Source: Murinocardiopsis flavida (GTDB lineage Bacteria; Actinomycetota; Actinomycetes; Streptosporangiales; Streptosporangiaceae). From it: a stretch of 64,000 nucleotides of DNA. Below, piece after piece: positions 34,955 to 42,888 of the stretch. The stretch is taken from positions 62,001 through 126,000 of the forward strand of contig NZ_PYGA01000007.1 in NCBI RefSeq assembly GCF_003014485.1, in the 5' to 3' direction. The notes under the pieces were generated by a model. The model was not told the origin of the DNA and ran no database searches. It worked only from the letters and a program-made list of their open reading frames with translations. How positions within the stretch are numbered: the first letter of the stretch is position 1; each line of letters begins with the position of its first letter. Both the position numbers and the translations under genes were made by a program.

Positions 34955-35958
34955 CAGGCCGCCCCGCCTTCGGCGCGCGCGGTCCGGTCGCCGGCCGGCA
35001 GCACCTCGCGGTAGACCCGCAGCCAGTTGCCGCCCATGAGGGCCTCCGTGTCGGCGGCGCCGAAGCCTTCGGCGCGCAGCGCCGCCGCCATGGCGGGGAA
35101 CGCCGAGGTGTCGGGGAACCAGTCCAGCGGCGGCTGCTTGCCCGGGTTGCCCGCCGACCCGGCGCCGTACTGCGGGGTCCTGCTCCAGCGGCCCTTGCGC
35201 ATCCACTGGAGGTCCTCGAACACCACCTTGCGGCCGAGGTCGGTGCCAATCCCGACGTGCGCGGTCCCCACCAGGTCAACGGTACGGGCCACCATCGAGG
35301 CCCACGCGCCGATGCTGTGCGCGTACTCGCCGGAGAGGTTGCGGTAGCCGGTGAGGCCGACGACCCCGCCCCGGGCGGCGAGCGCCTTGAGGACGTCGTC
35401 GGTGACGTTGCGGCGGTGCGGGACCAGCGACGCGGGGTTCGCGTGCGAGACCGCAACGGGCACCGCCGAGTGCTCGATGGCGTCGCGGGCGGTGCGCATC
35501 CCGACGTGGGCGAGGTCGACGAGCATCCCGACCCGGTTCATCTCGGCCACGACCTGGCGGCCGAACCGGGTGAGCCCGGGGTCGACCTCCTCGTAGCAGC
35601 TCGCGCCGACGTCGTTCTGGATGTTGTAGGTGAGCTGGCCGACCCGCACCCCCAGGTCGGCGAACAGTTCGACGAATCCGATGCGCCCGGAGAGGAAGGC
35701 GGTGTTCTGGAAACCGAGCAGGATCGCGGTGCGGCCCTCGGCGGCGATCCGTTCGATGTCGGCCGCCGTCCGTGCCACGCCGATCAGGTCGGCGTTGTCG
35801 CGTTCGAGTTCGCGCCAGTGCGCCAGTGCGTCCATCGACTCCACGGCGTCACCCCAGTAGCCGCACGTGACGGTGACGCAGCCCAGGCCGCCGGCGCGGA
35901 GCTCGGTGAAGATCTCACGGTCGAATTTGCTGCATTCGAGGCCATCAACGAAGATCAC
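34954..35958 (-). CDS. Membrane dipeptidase (peptidase M19) family
   Basis: A 334-aa amidohydrolase-fold protein. FVDGLECSKFDRE at the N-terminus departs from the canonical DGHxD zinc site (G-L-E replaces G-H-x-D), while LVDLAHVGMRTARDAIEHSAVPVAVSHANPASLVPHRRNVTDD, HVGIGTD and LMGGNWLRVYREVL match M19 well. The altered first metal motif suggests a change in metal binding or substrate. M19 enzymes cleave dipeptides, including D-residues, or related amides. Coupled to the ABC ATPase, so it probably acts on the imported compound. Confidence 0.85.
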   Translation of the reverse strand: MIFVDGLECSKFDREIFTELRAGGLGCVTVTCGYWGDAVESMDALAHWRELERDNADLIGVARTAADIERIAAEGRTAILLGFQNTAFLSGRIGFVELFADLGVRVGQLTYNIQNDVGASCYEEVDPGLTRFGRQVVAEMNRVGMLVDLAHVGMRTARDAIEHSAVPVAVSHANPASLVPHRRNVTDDVLKALAARGGVVGLTGYRNLSGEYAHSIGAWASMVARTVDLVGTAHVGIGTDLGRKVVFEDLQWMRKGRWSRTPQYGAGSAGNPGKQPPLDWFPDTSAFPAMAAALRAEGFGAADTEALMGGNWLRVYREVLPAGDRTARAEGGAA

Positions 35959-36046
35959 GCGGCCTCCTTCGTAGTCGTAGCGATTGGTGCGGCCGGTCGC
36001 GGCCGTTCGGTGCGGTCCATCGGGGGTCGCCGTCGCGGTCCGCTGC

Positions 36047-36742
36047 TCAGCCGGAACCGGCGGCGACGTAGTCGGGGTCGGTGCCGGACGCGGCCGGTGC
36101 GCCGCTCCCGGGTGCGGGCAGGGCGCCGGCGTGCCCGCGGGACAGCGGCGTGTCCTCGGTGAGTGCGTCGTTGGAGCGGTGGTACAGCCGCCACCACAGT
36201 GCGGCGTCGACGTCGAAGCCGCCGTGCACGGCCGCGGTCAGGTGCCGCCCGCCGTGGGGGGCGGCCGCCCGGTCCGCGGCGGTGGGTGCCGCCGCGCCGA
36301 GGTGGCGGAGCCGCGCGCTGTCGGGCCCGGTGACCGCCGCCTCCAGCCGCGCCCCGTAGCGGTGCGCGGCCGGGACCAGCGCGCCCAGCAGCGCGGGATC
36401 GGGCGCCCCGGTCACGTCGAGCACCGCGCCGCCGTCCCGGTCCGCCGCGGCGATCACGAGGTCGAGCAGCAGCGGCGCCACGAACAGGCTCGGCACGCCG
36501 CCCGCGTCGACGGCCGCGCCGCCCGGAGCGCGCCGCCGCGGCGGCCGCCAGCCGTCGCGCGGCGGGCGGTCGAGCCACTCCAGCGCGCCGAGTCCCAGCG
36601 CCTCGGCATCGGCGACCAGGTCCCGCACAGCGGGCCGCACCCCTTTGGGCACGCCGTGGAGCATCAGGTGGCGCTCCGCGGTCAGTTTCAGCTCCCGCAC
36701 GCTGACCCGCAGGCCGCCGCGCGGTTCGGTGTGGTGTGTCAC
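36047..36742 (-). CDS. DUF3726-like protein of unknown function
   Basis: A 231-aa protein starting LRVSVRELKLTAERHLMLHGVPKGVRPAVRDLVADAEALGLGALEWLDRP after a short head, which resembles the DUF3726 N-terminus (small helical domain with G-W/V-P loop). The remainder is Ala/Asp-rich with an internal PSLFVAPLLLDLVIAAADRDGGAVLDVTGAPDPALLGALV. The GTG at 36742 overlaps the IclR stop by four bases. The family has no known activity; position places it in the ABC-dipeptidase pathway. Confidence 0.6.
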   Translation of the reverse strand: MTHHTEPRGGLRVSVRELKLTAERHLMLHGVPKGVRPAVRDLVADAEALGLGALEWLDRPPRDGWRPPRRRAPGGAAVDAGGVPSLFVAPLLLDLVIAAADRDGGAVLDVTGAPDPALLGALVPAAHRYGARLEAAVTGPDSARLRHLGAAAPTAADRAAAPHGGRHLTAAVHGGFDVDAALWWRLYHRSNDALTEDTPLSRGHAGALPAPGSGAPAASGTDPDYVAAGSG

Positions 36743-37503
36743 CCCGTTCCCCTTCCGTCGCCGGCTTTCGGGCCGCGGCCCGAAAGCGCCTGGTTGATGT
36801 CTGCCACGCGCGCCATCAGCGACGCGACGGCGGCCGGGACGTCGAAGCGGCCGCTGGGCCCGGCGAGACTGAGGGCGCCCACGCAGCGGTCGTCGATGTC
36901 GAAGACCGGTGCGGCGATGCCGACCACGCCGTCCATCCACCGGCCGCGGGAGATCGCGTGGCCCTGCTCCCTGATCTCGTCGAGCGCCGCCTCGTCGGGC
37001 AGTTCGACGCCGAGTTCGGCGAGCTCGGCGCGCTGGCGCTCCGTCGAGAAGGCGATCAGCACCCGGCCCGATGCGCTGCGGCTGATCGGCATCTGCGCCT
37101 CGGCGCGCAGGTCGACCTGCAAGCGCCGCCCCGGTTCGAGGCGCTGGATGATCGTCGCGCTGCCGTGTTCGAGGATCGCGAAGGACACGGCCTCGCGGAC
37201 CTCGTCGACCAGCCGCTCCATCGCGGGCATGACCCGGTCGCCCAGCCCCGCCTGGCGCATCGCCGCCTGGCCCACGCGGGTCGCGCGCAGGGTGAGCCGG
37301 TAGGACCCGTCCTCGTTCTGCTCCATCCAGCCCGCGTTGACGAGCGTGACGAGCTGCTGGTGCACCGCTGCGCGCGACCAGCCGAGTTGCCGGCCGAGCT
37401 CCGAGACGCGGACGGCGCGTTCGGCCTCTGCGACGGCTTCGAGGACGCGGAGGCTCTTCACCGCGGTTTGCAGCGGCTGGGTCTTGGGGGGTCGCGGCGT
37501 CAT
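36739..37503 (-). CDS. IclR-family transcriptional regulator
   Basis: A 254-aa regulator. The N-terminal winged helix is LQTAVKSLRVLEAVAEAERAVRVSELGRQLGWSRAAVHQQLVTLVNAGWMEQ. The C-terminal ligand domain has SRSASGRVLIAFS and GVVGIAAPVFDIDDRCVGALSLAGPSGRF. The ATG at 37503 has GGAAGAGAG upstream; the longer frame is Arg/Pro junk. It lies inside the operon it probably controls, between the 588-aa orphan and the DUF3726-like gene. Confidence 0.94.
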   Translation of the reverse strand: MTPRPPKTQPLQTAVKSLRVLEAVAEAERAVRVSELGRQLGWSRAAVHQQLVTLVNAGWMEQNEDGSYRLTLRATRVGQAAMRQAGLGDRVMPAMERLVDEVREAVSFAILEHGSATIIQRLEPGRRLQVDLRAEAQMPISRSASGRVLIAFSTERQRAELAELGVELPDEAALDEIREQGHAISRGRWMDGVVGIAAPVFDIDDRCVGALSLAGPSGRFDVPAAVASLMARVADINQALSGRGPKAGDGRGTG

Positions 37504-37615
37504 GGGGTTCTCTCTTCCGGGGGTCGAGGCGGCGGGGGTCCGGCGCGTCCTCGATCCTCTCGGCCGGCGGCCGCGCGCGGGGACGCGAGGGCGCGCCCGG
37601 CGGGGCGTCCCGCGG

Positions 37616-39382
37616 TCACGGCCGCCGCTCCGGTTCCGCGGGGGCCCACCAGGTGTCGTCGGCGCCGGTCCGGCCGAGCTCGGCGCGCGAAGGGGTGCCC
37701 TGGAAGATGAGGCCGCGCAGCGTCCGGTTGAGGTAGTCCTTCGTCCGGTCGAGGCCATAGAGGGCGCCGTTGACCAGGCGGATGCAGCGCGCCGGGACGA
37801 AGTCGTCGTCGAGCACGTCGACGTGCGGGTGGGCGTACGGCGCCGCGCTCAGGGCCTGCACCCGTTCGGCGGTGGCCCGCAGTTCGGGGTGCTCGAACAG
37901 CACCTCGCCGACGCGCGCCGCGGGGTCGCATCCGCGGAGGACCGCGTCCAGGCGGCGCACCTCGCCGGGCAGGTCGACGGAGAGGTCGAAGCCGCCCGAG
38001 GTCTCCTCGCGCGGGCCCGACCGCGGCTCCTCGGAGGAGCGGGACTTGTACCAGATGCGGCGCCGCTGCGCCTCGTCGGCGATCGGCAGCTCCAGCGCCC
38101 ACGCGAACGCCGTGCCGAGGAGTTCGCGCAGCCCGGCGACTGTCATGGCCGGGTCGCCGACGAGGTGCTCGTCCACGATGAGCTGCGGCAGCAGCGCGTC
38201 GCACACCTCGGGGACCAGTTCGGTGAGCAGCGCGTCGAGCGTTTCGGCGGTGTCGGCCGACGCGGTTGCGGCGACCTCCCGGCGCAGCTCCTCGAAGGGG
38301 TGCTCGGCGGGGGCACCGCGCGTGCCGCCGTCGCGGCGCAGCCGCTCGACCAGCGGGACGATGCCGCGCAGCTCGGCGGCGACCGTGGCGCTGGGGGTGA
38401 AGACGCCGTAGTGGACGCGGTCCTGCGCGCGGTAGGTGGCCATGCGCTCCAGCAGGCCGATGAGCCGCCCGTACGCGGGGTCGCCGGGGGGCGGCGCGAG
38501 GCGGCGGGCGGCGAGGAGCGCCTCCTCGCGCAGCCACAGCCACTGGTGGACGAGCCGGGGGTGGTTCGCGGTGAACAGCACCAGGCCCAGCGCCGATCCG
38601 TTACCGAGCCCGAGGTAGCGCCGCCACGACGGCGCCAGCCGCGCGGCCGTTCCCGTCCCCTCGGCCGCGCACGCGGCCATGTGCTCGCAGAGGTCGAACC
38701 CGAACTCGCGCATCAGGTACGCGGTCAGCAACTGGGCGTGGTACGGCAGCCGCAGAGGGTGGTCGGGCCCGTAGGACAGGAAGGTCTTCGTGCCGAACGT
38801 GCCGTTGCCGTCGAGGCCCGTGTTGCGCATCAGGTAGCCGATCCCGGTGAGCACCTCGGCGTCGGGCTGGCGGCCGGCGGCGAGTTCGGCGACGGCGTGG
38901 TCGAAGGCGCGCAGGCTCCGGTTGGACCGGCACCACACCAGGGTGCCCGGCGCCGCCCGGCCGGCGTACAGCTTGGGCATCTCGGCGCGCGTGCGGGCGA
39001 CCCGCTCGTCGTCGGCCTCGCCTTCGAGGAGCGCGCCGACCATGTCCCAGCTCTGCCCGATGATGCGGGGCGTGCGGTCGACCATCCGCGGTTCGGAGCT
39101 GAACGCGACGAACGACAGGATGCCGCGCCCGGTGTCGATGCGGTAGCGCACCGTGCCGGCGCCGTTGCGGTCGAGGTCCATGCCGTCGAGCGTGATGGAC
39201 CAGCCTTCGCGCAGCAGCACGGCTGCCAGTGAGCGGGCCGCGCTGAGCCGGTTGGGCTGCATCGCGGCGAGCCGGACCGGGTCCATCAGCTCGCGCGGGT
39301 CGCGGTGGGCGATACCCGCGGGATCCGCGGGCGCGCCACCGTTGCCGGCACCGGCTGGACTGGCGGCAGAGACGAGAGCCAT
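37616..39382 (-). CDS. Orphan 588-aa protein, first gene of the IclR/dipeptidase cluster
   Basis: A soluble protein I cannot assign. Distinct stretches are GIGYLMRNTGLDGNGTFGTK, LSYGPDHPLRLPYHAQLLTAYLMREFGFDLCEHMA, YLGLGNGSALGLVLFTANHP and DFVPARCIRLVNGALYGLDRTKDYLNRTL. There is no signal peptide and no membrane helix, and it is not a known ATP- or PLP-fold by motif. The ATG at 39382 follows GGAGTGG; a GTG at 39394 is possible. It reads divergently from PucR, with a palindromic operator-like sequence between. An enzyme of a substrate pathway with the ABC importer is plausible. Confidence 0.75.
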   Translation of the reverse strand: MALVSAASPAGAGNGGAPADPAGIAHRDPRELMDPVRLAAMQPNRLSAARSLAAVLLREGWSITLDGMDLDRNGAGTVRYRIDTGRGILSFVAFSSEPRMVDRTPRIIGQSWDMVGALLEGEADDERVARTRAEMPKLYAGRAAPGTLVWCRSNRSLRAFDHAVAELAAGRQPDAEVLTGIGYLMRNTGLDGNGTFGTKTFLSYGPDHPLRLPYHAQLLTAYLMREFGFDLCEHMAACAAEGTGTAARLAPSWRRYLGLGNGSALGLVLFTANHPRLVHQWLWLREEALLAARRLAPPPGDPAYGRLIGLLERMATYRAQDRVHYGVFTPSATVAAELRGIVPLVERLRRDGGTRGAPAEHPFEELRREVAATASADTAETLDALLTELVPEVCDALLPQLIVDEHLVGDPAMTVAGLRELLGTAFAWALELPIADEAQRRRIWYKSRSSEEPRSGPREETSGGFDLSVDLPGEVRRLDAVLRGCDPAARVGEVLFEHPELRATAERVQALSAAPYAHPHVDVLDDDFVPARCIRLVNGALYGLDRTKDYLNRTLRGLIFQGTPSRAELGRTGADDTWWAPAEPERRP

Positions 39383-39403
39383 CCGTTGAACCACTCCATG
39401 TCA

Positions 39404-39437
39404 TGTATATACAGACATCGTCTGTTCCTGGTTGACA
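39404..39437. promoter_or_regulatory. Operator-like palindromes between orphan gene and PucR
   Basis: TGTATATACA (39404-39413) is a perfect palindrome. CAGAC-ATC-GTCTG overlaps it (39412-39424), and TTGACA follows at 39432. The AT-richness is unusual for this region. It is a candidate IclR or PucR site controlling the divergent genes. Confidence 0.5.
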
Positions 39438-39625
39438 CTAAAGGGTGGTCCGGTGCTTCCACAAGAGGTGAGCGACATCTCAACACCGCCGCAAAGCGCC
39501 CGGAACACACCCGTGACCGGGCCGGCCGCGGGGGGCGGGGCGCGGCGCACGGCGCCTCGGACCTCTACATTTGCCAGCGGGACCCGGACCGGCCGGGTAC
39601 CGGTGCGGCAGGAGGGGCGGCGACC

Positions 39626-41224
39626 ATGGCGATGCCGGTCGGATGGCTGCTCACCCGCTCCCACCTGGGGCTGCGCGCCGCGGCGGGACGCGCGGGCCTC
39701 GACAGGGAGGTCCACTGGGCGCACGCCATCGAACTCGACGACCCTGCGCCGTGGCTCACCGGCGGCGAACTCGTGCTGACCACCGGCCTGCGGCTGCCCG
39801 CCGACCCGGAGCCGCGCCGCGAGTACATCGCCCGGCTCGACGGCGGCGGCGCTGCGGCCCTCGGATTCGGCGTCGGCCTGTCCCACCCCGCGATCCCCGC
39901 TGACCTGCTCGACGCCGCCGAGGAGCGCGGCCTCCCCGTGCTCGAAGTCCCCCTCGCCACCCCGTTCGCCGCGGTCACCCGCGCCGTCGCCGACCGGCTC
40001 GCCGACGAGCGCATGCGGGAGATCCAGCAGACGGTCCGCCACCAGGAGCGCATGGCGCGGGCGGCGATCGAGTCCGGGGTGGGCGGCGTGGTGCGGACGC
40101 TGGCCCGGTCCACCGGCGGGCAGGCGCTCGTCGTCTCCCCCGGCGGGGCGGTCCTGGCGGCGGAACCCCGCGACGACCCCCGGTCGGCGGGGCTGGCCGG
40201 ACGGGTGGCCGCCGAACTCGCCCGGCGGCGGCCGCCCGGCGTCCGGTTCGCCCTGACGGCCGACGACGAGCACGGCCACCTGATCGTCCAGTCGCTCGCC
40301 GCGGCATCGGTCCGGCGCGGCTGCCTTGCGCTGGCGACGCCGCGCGCGCCCGCGCCCGCGGACCGGCTGCTGCTGAGCCACGCCGCCTCGCTCCTGGCAC
40401 TGGAGCTGGAGCGGCCCCGCGACGCGCGCGCGGTCGAGCGGCGGGTGCGCGCGACGCTCCTGCGGCTCCTCGCCGAGGGCGGGCTCGACCCCGCCGCCGT
40501 CGACGCGCACGTGCTGCCCCTGGGGCTGCGCGGCGACCAGCGGGTCGCCGCGTTCGCCGGGTACGCGGCGGACGCCCGGTCGGCGGCCGCCGCCGCGGAG
40601 GAGGCGTGCGCCCGCATCGGTGCGCCCTACCTGCTCGACGCGGCCGACGGCGCGCGCGGCGCCGACGGCGGAGCGGACCGCGGCGGGGAGACGGTCGTCG
40701 TCGTGCCCGCCGGCGACGCGGCCGACGCGGCGCGCGAATGGGCCGCGCTCGTCCGCACCGACGCCGGGCCGCCGCCGCACGTCGGGATCGGGGCGGCGGC
40801 CGCGCTCCGGGACGTCGCGGCGAGCCTGCGCCAGGCCCGGTTCGCGCTGCGCATGGCGCGCGACGAGGGGCGGCCGTCCGTCGACTTCGCCGAACTGGGC
40901 GTGTTCAGCCTGCTCTTCGGCGAGCGCGCCGGCGTGTCCGCCGCGGCCGTCGCGGCAGCGGTCTTGGACCCCCTCGTCGCCCACGACGGAGCCCGCAACG
41001 GGGAGTTGCTGGCGTCACTGGACGCGTTCCTGCGCCACAACGGCACGTGGGAGGCCGCGGCCGCGGAGGTCGGCGTCCACCGCCACACCCTCCGGCACCG
41101 GATGCGCCGGGTCGAGGAGCTGACCGGACGCCGCCTCGACTCGGCGCGCGACCGCGCGGAGTTCCTCATCGCCCTGGCGGCGCGCGACGTGGGCGCGCCG
41201 CCGGGGCGCACCGGGCGGTCATAG
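39626..41224 (+). CDS. PucR/CdaR-family transcriptional regulator
   Basis: A 532-aa regulator. The N-terminal PucR domain (GWLLTRSHLGLRAAAG, LTGGELVLTTGLRLPADPE, ERGLPVLEVPLATPFAAVTRAVADRL), a central GAF/GGDEF-like region and the C-terminal HTH_30 (SLDAFLRHNGTWEAAAAEVGVHRHTLRHRMRRVEELTG) are all present. PucR-like proteins often activate purine, GABA or amine catabolism. The ATG at 39626 is preceded by GGAGGGG. Its last codons overlap the 3' end of the convergent aminotransferase gene by six bases. It probably controls the aminotransferase/CoA-transferase/GcdH group. Confidence 0.92.
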   Translation: MAMPVGWLLTRSHLGLRAAAGRAGLDREVHWAHAIELDDPAPWLTGGELVLTTGLRLPADPEPRREYIARLDGGGAAALGFGVGLSHPAIPADLLDAAEERGLPVLEVPLATPFAAVTRAVADRLADERMREIQQTVRHQERMARAAIESGVGGVVRTLARSTGGQALVVSPGGAVLAAEPRDDPRSAGLAGRVAAELARRRPPGVRFALTADDEHGHLIVQSLAAASVRRGCLALATPRAPAPADRLLLSHAASLLALELERPRDARAVERRVRATLLRLLAEGGLDPAAVDAHVLPLGLRGDQRVAAFAGYAADARSAAAAAEEACARIGAPYLLDAADGARGADGGADRGGETVVVVPAGDAADAAREWAALVRTDAGPPPHVGIGAAAALRDVAASLRQARFALRMARDEGRPSVDFAELGVFSLLFGERAGVSAAAVAAAVLDPLVAHDGARNGELLASLDAFLRHNGTWEAAAAEVGVHRHTLRHRMRRVEELTGRRLDSARDRAEFLIALAARDVGAPPGRTGRS

Positions 41225-42655
41225 CCCGGCGAACGCCCGCTCGATGATGCCGAGCCCCTCGTCGAGCAGGTGATCGGGGATGACCAGTGGCGGCAGGAAG
41301 CGCAGGACGTTGCCGTGCGTACCGGCGGTGAGCACCAGCAGGCCCTCGGCGTGGCAGGCCGCCAGGACCCGCCGCGCGGTCTCCGGCGCCGGGGCGGGGT
41401 CGTCCGCACCCTGCACCAGTTCGATCGCGATCATCGCCCCGCGCCCGCGCACGTCGCCGATCGCCTCGGTGCGCTCCGCCAGGGCGCGCAGGCGGGCCAG
41501 CATCACGGCGCCGATCCGCCCGGCGCGCTCCACGAGGCGCCCCTCCTCGATCTCGGCCAGCACCCCCAGCGCCGCCTCGCACGCCACGGGGTTGCCGGAG
41601 AACGTGCCGCCCAGGCCGCCCGCCGGAACGGCGTCCATGATCTCGGCGCGCCCGGTGACCGCGCCCAGGGGCAGCCCGCCCGCGATGCCCTTGGCGGTGG
41701 TGATGAGGTCGGGCACGAGCCCTTCGTGCTCGCACGCGAACATGTCCCCGGTGCGCGCCACGCCGGTCTGCACCTCGTCGGCGACGGTCACGATGCCCCG
41801 TTCGCGGCAGAACGCGAACACCCGCTCCAGGAAGCCGGGCGCGGGCACCACGAAGCCGCCCTCGCCCTGGATCGGCTCGACGACGACGGCGGCCAGGTTC
41901 CCGGCCCCGATCTGCTGGTCGACCTGGTAGGCGAACTGGGCGAACGCCTCGTCGGCGCAGTGGTCGGCGCCCGTCGGCCAGCGGAAGGGTGCCGCCATCG
42001 GCGCGCGGTGCACCTCCGGGGCGAACGGCCCGAACCCCTGCTTGTAGGGGACGTTCTTCGCGGTCATCGCCATGGTCAGCAGGGTCCGCCCGTGGTAGGC
42101 GTGGTCGAACACGAGGACGCCGGGCCGCCCGGTGGCGCTGCGGGCGATCTTCACCGCGTTCTCCACGGCCTCGGCGCCGGTGTTCACGAGCACGGTGCGC
42201 TTGGCGTGGTCGCCCGGTGTCAGCCGGTTCAGCGCCTCGCACACCGCGACGTAGGACTCGTAGGGGTTCACCAGGAAGCACGTGTGGGTGAACCGGGCGA
42301 GCTGCGCCGAAGCGCGCTCGACGACCCGTTCGGCGCTGTTGCCGGCGCCCGTCACGGCGATCCCGCTGGCGAAGTCGATGACCGAGTTGCCGTCGGCGTC
42401 GACCACCACCCCGCCGCCCGCCGCGGTGACGTACACCGGCAGGACGGAGCCGAGCCCCGCCGGGACGGCGTCCCGCTGGCGGGCGAGGAGCGCGCGCGAA
42501 CGCGGCCCCGGCACCTCGGTCACCAGCCTGCGCACCTGGTCGAGGCGCGGGCCGCCCGCGGGCGCACCGCCGCCCGTCCCCTGTGTCGTGCGGTCCGCGG
42601 CACCGGTGCCGCCGATCGCGCCGTCGGCCGTGCTCCCGACCACTGGCTCTGGCAT
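41219..42655 (-). CDS. Class III omega-aminotransferase, GabT/DavT-like
   Basis: A 478-aa PLP enzyme. The catalytic Lys is in LITTAKGIAGGLPLGAV, the PLP-binding VNTGAEAVENAVKIARSATGR and IVTVADEVQTGVARTG are intact, and LGGTFSGNPVACEAALG is the GabT-group signature. It should convert GABA or 5-aminovalerate and 2-oxoglutarate to a semialdehyde and glutamate. The neighbours (CoA transferase, glutaryl-CoA dehydrogenase) favour 5-aminovalerate, though the usual semialdehyde dehydrogenase is not in the window. Strong GAGGAGG ribosome site. The first 40 residues form a Gly/Ala-rich extension. Confidence 0.92.
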   Translation of the reverse strand: MPEPVVGSTADGAIGGTGAADRTTQGTGGGAPAGGPRLDQVRRLVTEVPGPRSRALLARQRDAVPAGLGSVLPVYVTAAGGGVVVDADGNSVIDFASGIAVTGAGNSAERVVERASAQLARFTHTCFLVNPYESYVAVCEALNRLTPGDHAKRTVLVNTGAEAVENAVKIARSATGRPGVLVFDHAYHGRTLLTMAMTAKNVPYKQGFGPFAPEVHRAPMAAPFRWPTGADHCADEAFAQFAYQVDQQIGAGNLAAVVVEPIQGEGGFVVPAPGFLERVFAFCRERGIVTVADEVQTGVARTGDMFACEHEGLVPDLITTAKGIAGGLPLGAVTGRAEIMDAVPAGGLGGTFSGNPVACEAALGVLAEIEEGRLVERAGRIGAVMLARLRALAERTEAIGDVRGRGAMIAIELVQGADDPAPAPETARRVLAACHAEGLLVLTAGTHGNVLRFLPPLVIPDHLLDEGLGIIERAFAGL

Positions 42656-42831
42656 CCCTGCTCCTCCTCGCGTCGGTCAGCCCGACGGTAACCCCGCGGG
42701 ACCGCCGGGCCGTTGTACAGAACGCACAGATCGCCGGTGCCGGATGCGCCGAACCGGCAGGGTGCGTGCGGAGTCGGCCGGGATAGCGTCGGTGCACTCG
42801 GACAGCGGCGCTCTCGCCAGGAGGAACGGCC

Positions 42832-42888
42832 ATGCACACCACCGACCGCGCCCGGCGGCTCCGCCGGTCCAGGGCGGCGCCGCGATGA
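42832..42888 (+). CDS. 18-residue arginine-rich leader ORF upstream of the CoA transferase
   Basis: A short ORF with a strong GGAGGA ribosome site six to seven bases before its ATG encodes MHTTDRARRLRRSRAAPR. Its TGA overlaps the CoA-transferase ATG as ATGA. Such an arrangement forces coupled translation and may sense arginine or charged tRNA supply, but could also be accidental. There is a weaker AGGGCGG before the second ATG. Confidence 0.5.
   Translation: MHTTDRARRLRRSRAAPR

Noticed and set aside
36047-36742. Sensor or transporter part of the ABC system
   Set aside because: No membrane helix, signal peptide or ATPase motif is present, so it is left as a DUF3726-like protein.
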